DNA of 64,000 nucleotides from Rhodococcus oryzae (GTDB taxonomy: Bacteria; Actinomycetota; Actinomycetes; Mycobacteriales; Mycobacteriaceae), in the NCBI RefSeq assembly GCF_005049235.1, contig NZ_SUMD01000001.1, forward strand, positions 186,001-250,000, in the 5' to 3' direction. Position numbers and translations under genes: made by a program. This document shows, in pieces, positions 1-10,867 of this stretch (its first letter is position 1; each line of letters begins with the position of its first letter). The notes under the pieces are model-generated. The model was not told the DNA's origin and did no database searches. It was given only the letters and a program-made list of their open reading frames with translations.

Positions 1-1633
<1,633 letters not shown>

Positions 1634-1838
1634 GTTGAGCCTCCTCCTTCTGTCGTCCCGCTCCTTGCGGCTTTCGACTTGGTGTGAAGACTGCTGATCC
1701 GGTGTTTCAGCTGTGGCGCTGTCGTGTTTCGCCCGGGTGAACGCATCCGGGGAATGTGTTGCTTCTGCGTTTCACGAACCTGTCGCCCAAGTGAATCTCC
1801 CTGTGCGGAGGCCGAGCCGGGCGAGCCCGGGCCGCTTC

Positions 1839-1854
1839 GTTACTCATTCGTTAG
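1839..1854 (-). promoter_or_regulatory. Candidate GlnR box upstream of amt
   Basis: On the minus strand the sequence reads CTAAC-n6-GTAAC, which gives the AC-n9-AC spacing of actinobacterial GlnR half-sites. It also forms a direct repeat of TAACGAA at 11 bp spacing. It lies about 210 bp upstream of the amt start. The match to the consensus GTnAC-n6-GaAAC is 4 of 5 in each half by eye. Confidence 0.4.
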
Positions 1855-1869
1855 GCGTCCCCCGACGGT

Positions 1870-1898
1870 CACGGGGGCGCCGAGAGGGCGCCCCCGTG
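1870..1898 (-). terminator. Hairpin terminator after the kinase-like gene
   Basis: Perfect 12-bp inverted repeat (CACGGGGGCGCC at 1870-1881 against 1887-1898) with a 5-nt loop, 5 bp beyond the stop of the gene at 1904. There is no U-tract, as is usual for GC-rich actinobacteria. It separates this operon from the amt promoter region. Confidence 0.75.
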
Positions 1899-1903
1899 CC
1901 CCC

Positions 1904-2935
1904 TCACTCCCCGTCGAGCAGCTGCTCGAGTCGGGCCATGCAGAACCCGCTGATGCTGACGTTGTCACCGAGGTTCAGGTGGGTGGACAGGCGCAGCAGC
2001 GGCACCGAGAGCAGCACCGCGCCGAGCACCTCGTTGAACAGCAGGTTCTGTACCTTCCAGCCGGTCAGCTCCTCGTAGCGGGCGACGGTCTCCTCCCGCG
2101 TCGGGGTGCCGGGCAGGGTCGGGTGTCCCTCGTTCTCGCTGCACGCCCAATCCAGGAACAGCACCCAGGCCAGGTCGGCCTCGTGGTCGCCCAGGTAGGC
2201 CATCTCCCAGTCGAGTACGCCGGCGACCGCCAGCTCCGGCGTGTACAGGATGTTCGACATGCGGGCGTCGCCCCAGACCAGCGTCACGTGCTCCGGCTCG
2301 TAGAGGTTGCCCTTGAGCCAGGTCAGGGCCCTCTCCATCACCGGGGGCAGTTCCGGCGCCGCCCAGCGCACGGCCTGGTCGAGGTAGTTCACGATCTGCT
2401 CGACCGGTTTGTCCCCGAACTCGGGCATCGCCAGGAACCCGAGCCGCAGCTCCTCGGGGTCGAGCAGATGCACCTGTGCCATCGTCTCGATGCACTCCCA
2501 CCACATCTTCGCCCGACCCTGCTCGTCGGCCTCGAAGTAGTTGCCTGCGGTGTGGTACGACGGGAAGTCGCTGGGCGCCTCGGCATTGCCGATGCGGTCC
2601 ATCACGTAGTACGGGGTGCCGAGCGGGTTGTCGTCCGCCTCGATCCACCGGACGCTGGGGACCGGGAGATCGGTCGGGGCGAGCCGCTCCGAGACCAGGT
2701 ACTGGCGCCGCAGGTCGTAGTCAGGGAACAGCGAGATCTCGGGCGGCCGTCGGAAGACGTACCCGGCCGACTCGTGCTCGGCACCCTCGAGGTTGAACAG
2801 GTAGGTCTCGGTCGAGAACCCGCGTTCGGTGCGCTTCCAGTCGACGATCTTCGCGTTCTGTGCACCCGGAATGCGCTGTTGGACGATCGGCTCGAGGGCG
2901 GCCGCCAGGTCCTCCGGCGCGACCCGCTCAGCCAT
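1904..2935 (-). CDS. Phosphotransferase family (APH-like) protein
   Basis: Aminoglycoside-phosphotransferase/choline-kinase fold protein, 343 aa. The catalytic loop reads LVWGDARMSNILY, so the usual HGD is WGD with the catalytic Asp and following Asn kept. The metal-binding segment VLDWEMAYLGDHEADLAW follows. Members of this subfamily often sit near acyl-CoA dehydrogenase or lipid genes and are mostly of unknown substrate; nothing here points to antibiotic resistance. The start ATG overlaps the end of the upstream gene by 8 bp (ATGGCTGA), so the two are translationally coupled. Transcription probably begins in the divergent region at 4074-4120. Confidence 0.85.
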   Translation of the reverse strand: MAERVAPEDLAAALEPIVQQRIPGAQNAKIVDWKRTERGFSTETYLFNLEGAEHESAGYVFRRPPEISLFPDYDLRRQYLVSERLAPTDLPVPSVRWIEADDNPLGTPYYVMDRIGNAEAPSDFPSYHTAGNYFEADEQGRAKMWWECIETMAQVHLLDPEELRLGFLAMPEFGDKPVEQIVNYLDQAVRWAAPELPPVMERALTWLKGNLYEPEHVTLVWGDARMSNILYTPELAVAGVLDWEMAYLGDHEADLAWVLFLDWACSENEGHPTLPGTPTREETVARYEELTGWKVQNLLFNEVLGAVLLSVPLLRLSTHLNLGDNVSISGFCMARLEQLLDGE

Positions 2936-4073
2936 TGTTCTTGCCGGATCGGTTGGCGCTCCAGTCGGTGTAGCCGTAGCGCGGGTTCACGCCCATGAAC
3001 ACCATCTCGACCAGTCCGTGTCCGACCTTGTCGCCCATCCGGACCTCGACGAGCGTCTCGCTGAGCATGCTCACCTTGCGGATCTCGTTGACGTCGGTGA
3101 TGTCGACGTCGAAGCTGTCGCTGAAGTCCTTGCCGCGGTACATGCCCGACGCGTAGCCGTTGTACTCGTCGTACCCGGCAAGGCCCGGCCAGAAGTCACA
3201 CACCGGCTTGACCTCGATGACGTCGGTCGAGCGGTCCGCGCGGTGCACGGTGAACGTGCCGGACTTGACGACGCGGAGGTCGTCGCGGAAGTCCAGGTCG
3301 TGCTCGACGTCGATGATCGGCAGCGGCTCCTTGCCGGAGTCGATCGGGAAGAGCACCTCGCCCTCGAACTGCCAACGCTCCCCGGTGTGGGTCTCGCGCT
3401 GTGCGAAGTGCACCACCTCGTCGTCGAACTGGAAGATGCCCATGTAGTAGAGGACGCCGGCAGGCACCTCGGAGGGCTGCATGTTTCCGCCCTCGGGCAG
3501 GCTGCCGCCGCCGCCGCCGTGGCGCACACCCCACGAGTGGTCGCGGCCGAACCACCAGTTCTCGGGGTCGATCTCGATGCGCTCGCCGTCGATCTCGATC
3601 CAGCCGGTGATGGTGCCGTTCTGGTAGAAGCGGCGGGCGTCCTCGCGGACCCGGCCGCGGCTGCGGTGGAAGGCCGCGGTCTGCTCGTAGACCGGGAAGT
3701 CGCCGGAGAAGTCGAGCTGCAGACTCAGGCCGTGCTCGTTGGACTCGACGGTGGAGCTCACCTTGCGCAGCGGCTCGACGATCTCGTACGTGTACGGCCC
3801 GACGCTGAACGCGTTCAGGGCCCCGGTCTGCGGGTTCAGCTCGGTGGACATGCGCACCACGCGGGCCTGCTCGCCCTTGCGGGTGACCATCGCGTAGGCA
3901 TCCATGACGTTGCGGTTCGGGTACTTCGCCATGCCGGTCATGATGCTGATCTCGCCGGACTTGTCGAAGCCGTACATCACGATGCGCTCGGTCCAGCGCA
4001 GGTCGCTCTGCGAGACGTGGTCCAGGGTGGTGGGGAGCTGGTGGATGAGCAGTTCGTCGTGCGGGGTGATCAT
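2928..4073 (-). CDS. Lipocalin/AttH-CrtC-like protein, function unknown
   Basis: Soluble 381-aa protein without a signal peptide or membrane segment. It carries the motif FGRDHSWGVR near residue 190, seen in beta-rich two-barrel proteins of the CrtC/AttH type (DUF7064/DUF7065-like by recollection). A glycine run (HGGGGGS) follows. It is the first gene of a two-gene operon with the APH-like kinase and is divergent from a TetR regulator that probably controls both. The family is known to bind or modify lipid-like ligands in other contexts; the ligand here is unknown. The domain assignment is from motif memory and would need a profile search. Confidence 0.6.
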   Translation of the reverse strand: MITPHDELLIHQLPTTLDHVSQSDLRWTERIVMYGFDKSGEISIMTGMAKYPNRNVMDAYAMVTRKGEQARVVRMSTELNPQTGALNAFSVGPYTYEIVEPLRKVSSTVESNEHGLSLQLDFSGDFPVYEQTAAFHRSRGRVREDARRFYQNGTITGWIEIDGERIEIDPENWWFGRDHSWGVRHGGGGGSLPEGGNMQPSEVPAGVLYYMGIFQFDDEVVHFAQRETHTGERWQFEGEVLFPIDSGKEPLPIIDVEHDLDFRDDLRVVKSGTFTVHRADRSTDVIEVKPVCDFWPGLAGYDEYNGYASGMYRGKDFSDSFDVDITDVNEIRKVSMLSETLVEVRMGDKVGHGLVEMVFMGVNPRYGYTDWSANRSGKNNG

Positions 4074-4087
4074 GGCGAGCCCTTCGT

Positions 4088-4101
4088 GAATCGGATGATT
4101 C
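4088..4101. promoter_or_regulatory. Dyad in the divergent tetR/operon region
   Basis: Inverted repeat GAATC-GGAT-GATTC in the 47-bp divergent spacer, immediately beside the overlapping -10 elements. It is a candidate operator half for the neighbouring TetR regulator and is shorter than the dyad at 4136-4150. Confidence 0.35.
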
Positions 4102-4107
4102 CCGAAA

Positions 4108-4113
4108 TATAAT
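4108..4113 (+). promoter_or_regulatory. Consensus -10 box of the tetR gene
   Basis: Perfect TATAAT ending 7 bp before ATG 4121, which would start transcription at or next to the A of that ATG and give a leaderless mRNA. Read on the other strand, the overlapping bases 4109-4114 give TATTAT, a good -10 for the divergent operon. No convincing -35 was found for either. Confidence 0.5.
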
Positions 4114-4120
4114 ACGGAGC

Positions 4121-4783
4121 ATGTCGCATCGTAATGATTTCGGCGAAATCTCTCCGGTACTGTCCGCCGATGTGAGCGAACACAGTGATCGGCAGGTCCA
4201 GCAGCCGGGCGCGGGCAGGCCCCGCGACCCCGAGGTCGACAGGTCGATCCTCCAGGCCACCCGCGAGCTGCTGACGGAAACGGGCTACCAGAAAACCACC
4301 ATCTCGGCGATCTCCCGGCGCGCGAAGGTCGGCACCGCCGCGATCTACCGGCGCTGGGCGACGAGGGAATCGATCGTCGAGGACGCGATCTTCGGCATGC
4401 AGGACGTGGACCTGCCCACCGCGACCGGCGACCTGCACGCCGACCTGCTCGCGTGGACCCGGATGTTCCTCGACCGGATCGCGGAACCCGCGACCCGGTC
4501 GGCGATCCCCGGCCTGCTCTCGGCCTACCACCACCACGAAGGCGTCTACGAACGACTCGTCGGCCGCGCCGAGCTGCCCGCCAGGGAGGCGATGACCGAG
4601 CTGCTCGCCAGGGAGGCGCCGGAGCGCACGGCCGAGGCCACGCAGGCCACCGCGAACGCGGTCTTCGACCTGCTGATGTCGGCCACGACCATGCGCGGGC
4701 TCACGGTCGGGCTGATCGACGCGGAGTCGTTCTGCGCCCGGACCGCGGACGCGTTGACGGTGCTCGCCGAGTCCGGGGTCTGA
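4121..4783 (+). CDS. TetR family transcriptional regulator
   Basis: 220-aa regulator with an N-terminal helix-turn-helix: the segment TTISAISRRAKVGTAAIYRRW near residues 60-80 is a textbook TetR recognition region (AI-YRRW ending). The C-terminal ligand domain has no recognisable subfamily motif. Two starts compete. ATG 4121 fits a leaderless transcript from TATAAT 4108-4113. GTG 4172 would drop 17 poorly conserved residues and place the dyad at 4136-4150 in the untranslated leader. It is divergent from the lipocalin-like/kinase operon and is therefore likely its repressor, with autoregulation. Confidence 0.9.
   Translation: MSHRNDFGEISPVLSADVSEHSDRQVQQPGAGRPRDPEVDRSILQATRELLTETGYQKTTISAISRRAKVGTAAIYRRWATRESIVEDAIFGMQDVDLPTATGDLHADLLAWTRMFLDRIAEPATRSAIPGLLSAYHHHEGVYERLVGRAELPAREAMTELLAREAPERTAEATQATANAVFDLLMSATTMRGLTVGLIDAESFCARTADALTVLAESGV
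4136..4150. promoter_or_regulatory. Candidate TetR operator
   Basis: Perfect inverted repeat GATTTC-GGC-GAAATC. A related but degenerate sequence, GATTCCCGAAAT, occurs at 4097-4108, so two copies would flank the divergent start sites. The position and symmetry suit a TetR dimer; binding by the neighbouring regulator is inferred. Confidence 0.5.
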
Positions 4784-4792
4784 CCCCTCGGG

Positions 4793-6214
4793 TCAGCCCA
4801 GCAGTGCGTCCACGAAGGCGCCCGGCTCGAACGGCGCGAGGTCGTCCGCGCCCTCCCCCAGCCCGACGAGCTTCACCGGCACCCCCAGCTCGTGCTGCAC
4901 CTGGAAGACGATGCCGCCCTTCGCCGTGCCGTCGAGCTTGGTCAGCACCACGCCGGTGATGTCCACGACCTCCGCGAATACCCGGGCCTGCATCAGGCCG
5001 TTCTGGCCGACGGTGGCGTCGAGCACCAACAGCACCTCGTCGACCACGGCGCGCTTCTCCACCACGCGCTTGACCTTGCCGAGCTCGTCCATCAGCCCGG
5101 TCTTGGTGTGCAGCCGGCCTGCGGTGTCGACGATCACCACGTCCACGCCGGTCTCGATGCCCTTGGTCACGGAGTCGAAAGCGATCGCGGCGGGGTCACC
5201 GCCCTCGGGACCACGCACCACCTCGGCGCCCACCCGCTCCGCCCAGGTCTGCAACTGGTCGGCGGCGGCCGCGCGGAAGGTGTCGGCGGCGCCGAGCAAC
5301 ACCCGGCGACCGTCCGCGACGAGCACGCGCGCCAGCTTGCCGGTGCTGGTGGTCTTGCCGGTGCCGTTGACTCCGACGACCAGCAGCACCCCGGGGGTCG
5401 AATCGTGCGGCAGCGCCTTGATCGAGCGGTCGAACTCGGGGTGCAGGGCCTCGATCAGGACGGTGCGGAGCAGGGCTCGGGCGTCGGCCTCGGACTTGAC
5501 GCTGCCCGCCGCCAGCTCGGAGCGCAGTCGGGTCATGATCTGCTCGGTTGTGGCACTGCCGAGGTCCGCGATCAGCAGCGTGTCCTCGATCTCCTCCCAC
5601 GAGTCCTCGTCCAGGTCGCCGCCGCCGAGCAGGCCCAGCAGGCTCTTACCGACCGCGGACTGCGAGCGCGAGAGCCGGCCGCGCAGCCGGTCGAGCCGGC
5701 CCGCGGTCGGCGCGATCTCCTCCACCGGAGCGGGAACGGCCGGGGCCGGAGCGGGCGCCGGTGCCTCCTCGACGGGGGCCGGCGCAGGTTCGACCGGCGC
5801 AGGCGCGGCGGGGGCTACCGGGGCGGGCGCGACCTCCGGCGCCTCCTCGACGGGCGCCTCCTCCGTGGGGGCAGGCGCGGGTTCGACCGGGGTGGGAGCG
5901 GCCGGGGCGGGCTCGACGGGCGCGGGCGGCACCTCCGTGACCGGTTCCTCGACCGGCGGAGTCACCGGCGGCGCCTGCGGCGGTGTCGGCCGCGACACGG
6001 GCGGCGCGGTGGCCGTCGCACCCTGGCTGAAGCTGATCCCACTATCGGGCTTGTATCCGCCCGACCGGTCCTTCGTTTCCTCCAGCTGACCGGGCGCGGG
6101 CTGCGTGGGCTGCAGGCTGACCCGCCGCCTCCGGTACAGCGCCCAGCCCACGACGAGCGCGACGAGAAGGACGGCCACGACAGCCGCGATTGCGATCCAA
6201 GCTCCGGTAGTCAC
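4793..6214 (-). CDS. ftsY: Signal recognition particle receptor FtsY
   Basis: SRP receptor GTPase that targets ribosome-nascent chains to SecYEG. It has an N-terminal membrane helix ([20 protein letters not shown]), a long Pro/Ala/Glu-rich linker, then the NG domain with P-loop [14 protein letters not shown] and TKLD motifs in order. The actinobacterial form is membrane-anchored, unlike the E. coli acidic A domain. The start is uncertain: GTG 6214, ATG 6223 and GTG 6235 are all in frame. I chose 6214 because AAAGG lies 9 nt upstream and the membrane helix then begins at once. It lies 83 bp downstream of smc and ends 9 bp from the convergent tetR gene. Confidence 0.95.
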   Translation of the reverse strand: MTTGAWIAIAAVVAVLLVALVVGWALYRRRRVSLQPTQPAPGQLEETKDRSGGYKPDSGISFSQGATATAPPVSRPTPPQAPPVTPPVEEPVTEVPPAPVEPAPAAPTPVEPAPAPTEEAPVEEAPEVAPAPVAPAAPAPVEPAPAPVEEAPAPAPAPAVPAPVEEIAPTAGRLDRLRGRLSRSQSAVGKSLLGLLGGGDLDEDSWEEIEDTLLIADLGSATTEQIMTRLRSELAAGSVKSEADARALLRTVLIEALHPEFDRSIKALPHDSTPGVLLVVGVNGTGKTTSTGKLARVLVADGRRVLLGAADTFRAAAADQLQTWAERVGAEVVRGPEGGDPAAIAFDSVTKGIETGVDVVIVDTAGRLHTKTGLMDELGKVKRVVEKRAVVDEVLLVLDATVGQNGLMQARVFAEVVDITGVVLTKLDGTAKGGIVFQVQHELGVPVKLVGLGEGADDLAPFEPGAFVDALLG

Positions 6215-6297
6215 GCCCCCCATCCTTTCAGGCACCGATCCGGCGCAGAGAGGCGACGGGAGATCACCCGGTCAGCGAGCGGTCGACGCCGCGCGCA

Positions 6298-9200
6298 TCA
6301 CTCCGCGACCGGCTGCGGAACGGCCAGGTTCTGCCCCCGCATACGCTGCGAGATGACCTGCGTGATGCCGTCGCCGCGCATGCTGACGCCGTACAGCGCG
6401 TCGGCCACCTCCATGGTCGGCTTCTGGTGCGTGATGACGATCAGCTGCGACTTCTCGCGCAGCTGCTCGAACAGGCCGATCAGGCGCCGGAGGTTGGTGT
6501 CGTCGAGCGCGGCCTCCACCTCGTCCATCACATAGAACGGGGAGGGACGGGCGCGGAAAATCGCCACCAGCATCGCCACCGCGGTCAGCGACTTCTCGCC
6601 ACCGGAGAGCAGCGAGAGCCGCTTGACCTTCTTGCCGGGCGGGCGGGCCTCCACCTCGATGCCGGTGGTGAGCATGTCGGACGGATCGGTCAGCACCAGC
6701 TTGCCCTCGCCGCCGGGGAACAGTTTCGCGAACACCCCGACGAACTCGCGCTCGACGTCCTCCCACGCCTCGGTGAACACCTGCAGGATCCGGGCGTCGA
6801 CGTCGGCGACCACCCCGAGCAGGTCCTTGCGCGCGGTCTTGACGTCCTCGAGCTGGGTGGCCAGGAAGTTATAGCGCTCCTCGAGCGCCGCAAACTCCTC
6901 CAGCGCAAGGGGATTGACCTTGCCGAGGGTCGCGAGGTCCTTCTCAGCCCGCTTGGCCCGTCGCTCCTGGGTGTCCCGGTCGTAGGGCATCGGCGCGGGC
7001 GCCACCACCTGTTCGCCCCGCTCGCGCGCCTGCTCGTACTCCGCCATCTCCAGTGCCGAGGGCGGCAGCGGTACGTCGGGTCCGTACTCCGCGACGAGAT
7101 CGTCCAGGCCGATGCCGTGCTGCTCGGAGATGGTCTGCTCGAGCTGCTCGATCCGCAGCGCGGCCTGCGCCCTGGCCACCTCGTCGCGGTGCACGGCGTC
7201 GGTGAGCGCGGTCAGCTGTCCGGTGTACTGCCGCACCCGCTCCTTGACCGTCTCCAGTTGCTGCGTGCGTTCGGTCCGCTGCCGGGTCAGCTCGTCGCGG
7301 TGCGCCACGGCGGCCGCGACCACCTCCTCCAGGTGAGCCGCCACCCGCCTGCCGGACTCCGCGACGGCGGCGGCGACCGCGGCCGCGTTCTGCCGGGCGG
7401 CCATGGCCCGTTCGGCGCGGGCCCTGGCCTCGCGTTCCACCTGCGCCGCGCGCCGAAGCGAATCCGCCTTGCCGCGAACGGATTCCGCCCGTTCCTCGGC
7501 CGTCCGCAGTGTCAGGCGCGCTTCCATCTCCACGGACCGCACCTCGGCCAGCGCCGCGGCCGCGGCCTCGCGCTCGCCGCTGCTGGGGTCCCCCGCCGCC
7601 GGATCGCCGTCCAGCGACTGCTCCTGCTGGGCCAGCGCCAGGCGCTCCTCCAGCTCCCGCAGCGACGCAACCGCATCCTCACGGCCCGCCTCCGCCGCGG
7701 TGCGCTGGCCCGTAAGCCGATCGGACTCGGCATGCGCGGCGCGGGCCACCTGGCCGAGCCGGCCGAGCTGTTCGTAGATCGCCGACAGGGCGGCGTCGGA
7801 CTCGTTGAGCGCGGCCAGGGTCTGCTCGGCGGACTCGGCGCGGTGCTCGCGTTCGGTGGTGGCCCCCGACAGCGCGGCGGAGAGCTCGTCGGCGCGGCGC
7901 TCGGCGTCCGCCAGGCCAGCGGTCGACGCGTCGATGGCCGACTGCACCTCGAGGGTGGAGGGTCGACGATCGGAGCCGCCGGTCATCCAGCCGGACCCGA
8001 GGAGGTCGCCGTCCCTGGTGACCGCACGCAGGCCGGGTCGTCCGGCGACGAGCTCCGCGGCTTCCTCCAGGGTGTCCACGACGGCCACCTCGCCGAGCAG
8101 CGCGCTGAGCGCCGCGCGCAGGTTGTCGGGATGTTCGACCAGGTCGAGGGCGCGCTGCGCGGCTCCGGGCAGGGCGGCGTGCTCACGCGGCGACGCCGAG
8201 GCGCCGTCCCCAACCACCAGTGCGGCCCGGCCGCCGTCGGCCTCCTTGAGCGCCACGACGGCCGACCGCGCGGCGGCAACCGACTGTGTCGCGATGGCGT
8301 CGGCGGCTGGCCCGAGCGCGGCGGCGATCGCGACCTCGTAGCCGTGCCGGATGCGGAGCATCCCGGCGAGCGGGCCGATCAATCCGTCCCCGGATCGATG
8401 TTCGATCAGCCAGGCGGCGCCGTCCTTCTGCTGCAGTCCGATCGAGAGCGCCTCGATCCTGGCCCGCAGCGACGCGACCTCCTGGCCGGCGGCGCGCTCG
8501 GCGTCCTGCAGTTCGGTGACCCGGGCGGTGGCCGCCTCGAGCGCGGCGACGGCGCGTTCGTTCTGGGTGTCGAGCCCGAGTTCGCCCTCGTCGAGGTCAC
8601 CGATCTGTGCCTGCACGCCTTCGAATTCCGCCTGCGCCGCATCGCCGCGGGCACGGGCGTCCTCGATGGCAAGCGTCAGCCGCGCCACCTCGGCGTCGAC
8701 GGAGTCCGCGCGGGAGCGGAGGGTGTCCACCTGGCCGGAGAGCCGGGCCAGGCCCTCGCGGCGGTCGGCGATGGCCCGGACGGCGGCCATGTGCGCCCGC
8801 TCGGCGGCGGCGGAGGCCTCCTCGTACTCGGTCAGGGTGTCCTTGGCGGCGTCGAGGGTGGCCCTGGCCATCTCGACCGCGGCCACCAGCTCCGCCTCCT
8901 CCGCCGCGACGCGTTCGGCCTGCGCCTCGAGCTGGTCGGGGTCCTGCCCGCGATTCGAGGTGGGTTCGCTGTCGAGGTGGCGGGCCCGTTCGGCGGCGAT
9001 CCTGATCGTGGCGTTGACCCGCTCGGCCAGCGCGGAGAGCTGGAACCACGTCTGCCCCGCGGCCTCCGCGCTCGGGGTCAGCCGGGCAAGGGCCTGCTCG
9101 TGGGCGCCGAGCTCCGCGGACGCCGCCTCGAGCTCGGCCTGCACGTGCTCCTGCTGGGCTCGGGCCATCGCCTCGTCCTGGGACTGCGATGCCAGCTCCG

Positions 9201-9915
9201 CCCGCCGGGTGACCAGGTCGTCGGCCACCAACCGCAATCGGGCGTCGCGCAGGTCGGCCTGCACGGTCTGCGCGCGGCGCGCGACCTCGGCCTGCCTGCT
9301 CAGCGGCTTGAGCTGACGACGCAGTTCGGTCGTGAGGTCGGTCAGGCGGGCGAGATTGGCCTGCATGGCGTCCAGCTTGCGGACGGCCTTTTCCTTGCGC
9401 TTGCGGTGCTTGAGGACGCCAGCGGCCTCCTCGATGAATGCGCGGCGGTCCTCCGGGCGGGACTCCAGGATGGCGGCCAGGCGGCCCTGACCGACGATGA
9501 CGTGCATCTCCCGGCCGATGCCGGAGTCGCTGAGCAGCTCCTGAACGTCCATCAACCGGCACGAGCTGCCGTTGATCTCGTACTCGCCCGCGCCGTCGCG
9601 GAACATCCGCCGGGTGATCGAGACCTCGGAGTACTCGATCGGCAGCGCGCCGTCGGAGTTGTCGATCGTGAGCGTCACCTCGGCGCGGCCGAGCGGGGGC
9701 CGGCCGGAGGTGCCGGCGAAGATGACGTCTTCCATCTTGCCGCCGCGCAGCGCCTTCGCGCCCTGCTCGCCCATCACCCAGGTGAGGGCGTCGAGAATGT
9801 TCGACTTGCCGGACCCGTTCGGCCCCACCACGCAGGTGATGCCCGGTTCGAACCGCAGAGTCGTCGCGGACGCGAAGGACTTGAACCCCTTCAGCGTCAG
9901 ACTCTTGAGATGCAT
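6298..9915 (-). CDS. smc: Chromosome segregation protein SMC
   Basis: Structural maintenance of chromosomes ATPase, 1205 aa, the core of condensin with ScpA/ScpB. Walker [10 protein letters not shown] is at residues 31-39. Two long coiled coils flank a hinge around residues 500-650. The signature LSGGEK and Walker [13 protein letters not shown] close the C-terminal head. The start is ATG 9915 ([14 protein letters not shown]), the universal SMC N-terminus; the reading frame stays open upstream but that stretch has no SMC character. In mycobacteria acyP lies directly upstream; here about 5.7 kb intervene. smc is followed by ftsY on the same strand. Confidence 0.97.
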   Translation of the reverse strand: MHLKSLTLKGFKSFASATTLRFEPGITCVVGPNGSGKSNILDALTWVMGEQGAKALRGGKMEDVIFAGTSGRPPLGRAEVTLTIDNSDGALPIEYSEVSITRRMFRDGAGEYEINGSSCRLMDVQELLSDSGIGREMHVIVGQGRLAAILESRPEDRRAFIEEAAGVLKHRKRKEKAVRKLDAMQANLARLTDLTTELRRQLKPLSRQAEVARRAQTVQADLRDARLRLVADDLVTRRAELASQSQDEAMARAQQEHVQAELEAASAELGAHEQALARLTPSAEAAGQTWFQLSALAERVNATIRIAAERARHLDSEPTSNRGQDPDQLEAQAERVAAEEAELVAAVEMARATLDAAKDTLTEYEEASAAAERAHMAAVRAIADRREGLARLSGQVDTLRSRADSVDAEVARLTLAIEDARARGDAAQAEFEGVQAQIGDLDEGELGLDTQNERAVAALEAATARVTELQDAERAAGQEVASLRARIEALSIGLQQKDGAAWLIEHRSGDGLIGPLAGMLRIRHGYEVAIAAALGPAADAIATQSVAAARSAVVALKEADGGRAALVVGDGASASPREHAALPGAAQRALDLVEHPDNLRAALSALLGEVAVVDTLEEAAELVAGRPGLRAVTRDGDLLGSGWMTGGSDRRPSTLEVQSAIDASTAGLADAERRADELSAALSGATTEREHRAESAEQTLAALNESDAALSAIYEQLGRLGQVARAAHAESDRLTGQRTAAEAGREDAVASLRELEERLALAQQEQSLDGDPAAGDPSSGEREAAAAALAEVRSVEMEARLTLRTAEERAESVRGKADSLRRAAQVEREARARAERAMAARQNAAAVAAAVAESGRRVAAHLEEVVAAAVAHRDELTRQRTERTQQLETVKERVRQYTGQLTALTDAVHRDEVARAQAALRIEQLEQTISEQHGIGLDDLVAEYGPDVPLPPSALEMAEYEQARERGEQVVAPAPMPYDRDTQERRAKRAEKDLATLGKVNPLALEEFAALEERYNFLATQLEDVKTARKDLLGVVADVDARILQVFTEAWEDVEREFVGVFAKLFPGGEGKLVLTDPSDMLTTGIEVEARPPGKKVKRLSLLSGGEKSLTAVAMLVAIFRARPSPFYVMDEVEAALDDTNLRRLIGLFEQLREKSQLIVITHQKPTMEVADALYGVSMRGDGITQVISQRMRGQNLAVPQPVAE

Positions 9916-9968
9916 GGCGAATGACGTTACTGCACCGCACCGACCGGATCGGCCATTGAACGCCGCGC

Positions 9969-9996
9969 CGGGGCGAAGACCCGTGCCTTCGCCCCG
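9969..9996 (-). terminator. Hairpin terminator between the VOC gene and smc
   Basis: 10-bp perfect stem (CGGGGCGAAG at 9969-9978 with 9987-9996) and an 8-nt loop, 16 bp after the stop of the gene at 10013 and about 50 bp before the smc start. It implies smc has its own promoter in the short remaining spacer. Confidence 0.65.
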
Positions 9997-10012
9997 CGGC
10001 ACCGGCGAGGCC

Positions 10013-10789
10013 CTACCCCGATGCGCCCCGAGCCGGGGAACCCACGGTGAACTTGGCGCCGAACGGGTCGGTGATCTCCGCGGTCCGCCCGTAGGGCATG
10101 TCGGTCGGGTCGTCCGCGACACCGCCCGCTGCTCGCGCGGCGGCAACGGCCGCGTCGGCGTCGGCGACCTGGAACAGCGTGCCCCAGGCCGATGCGGGCG
10201 CCGCCGGGTCGCCCATGATGCCGCCGATCTCGTGTCCGTCCGGCCTGCGCAGGAACGTGAAGTCCATGCCGGGCAGGTCCTCGTTTCCGTCCAGCGTGAA
10301 GTCGAACACCGCGGCGTAGAAGTCGCGGGCCGGGCCGGGATCAGCCGTCACCAGGTCGTTGCGCAGCAGCGTGTTCGGCTCGTTCACCAACTCGCAGCCG
10401 ACGTGCGCCTGTCCCTGCCACAGCCCGAACTGCCCGCTCGAGGGGTCTCGCACGATCGCCATCCGGCCCTGGCCCATCACGTCCATCGGCTCGACCAGCA
10501 CGACGCCGCCCGCGTCCCTGGATCGCGCGACGGTGATGTCCAGGTCGTCGGTGGCCAGGTAGACGTTCCACCAGAACTCGGTCGCGTTCTCGTCGGGGTT
10601 CGGCATCAGCGCGGCGACCTTCTTCCCCCGCAACAGACACATCGTGTACCGCCCTGCCTCCTCGGGGCCGATGTCGAATTCCCACCCGAAGACCTGCCCG
10701 TAGAACGACATCGCCCGATCGAGGTCGGGGATGCCCAGGTCGATCCAGGTCGGGGTGCCAAGCGGTTGGTTCGTCGTGACGGCGCTCAT
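10013..10789 (-). CDS. VOC family (glyoxalase-fold) two-domain protein
   Basis: 258-aa soluble protein made of two vicinal-oxygen-chelate modules, roughly residues 12-125 and 135-250; each begins with a glyoxalase-like segment ([17 protein letters not shown] and [15 protein letters not shown]). It resembles the mycobacterial CFP30B/Rv0577 type of VOC protein, whose substrate is not securely known. It starts at ATG 10789 with GAGGAG 5 nt upstream. It is divergent from the permease, with an 78-bp spacer, and is closed by the hairpin at 9969-9996, so it is a single-gene unit. Confidence 0.85.
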   Translation of the reverse strand: MSAVTTNQPLGTPTWIDLGIPDLDRAMSFYGQVFGWEFDIGPEEAGRYTMCLLRGKKVAALMPNPDENATEFWWNVYLATDDLDITVARSRDAGGVVLVEPMDVMGQGRMAIVRDPSSGQFGLWQGQAHVGCELVNEPNTLLRNDLVTADPGPARDFYAAVFDFTLDGNEDLPGMDFTFLRRPDGHEIGGIMGDPAAPASAWGTLFQVADADAAVAAARAAGGVADDPTDMPYGRTAEITDPFGAKFTVGSPARGASG

Positions 10790-10867
10790 CGCTACTCCTC
10801 AACTGTCGGGTACGCCGTCGACGCTAGCCTTCGGCGCCGACACGGACCCTGCACTACTCTCCCCCGA

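Noticed and set aside
1904-2935. Aminoglycoside resistance gene
   Set aside because: The protein has the APH fold but the WGD subfamily pattern and a housekeeping-like operon context; resistance cannot be supported.
9848-9857. GGTTCGAACC as a LexA box
   Set aside because: It lies inside smc and lacks the 4-bp spacer between TCGAAC and GTTCGA.
6427-9924. 1165-codon open frame on the plus strand opposite smc
   Set aside because: Composition is that of antisense to a GC-rich gene (Arg/Gly/His-rich, no domain), and smc on the other strand has every expected motif.
9572-10867. N-terminal extension of the permease across the VOC gene and smc
   Set aside because: Extension is a shadow of two minus-strand genes; the first membrane helix follows directly after GTG 10868.
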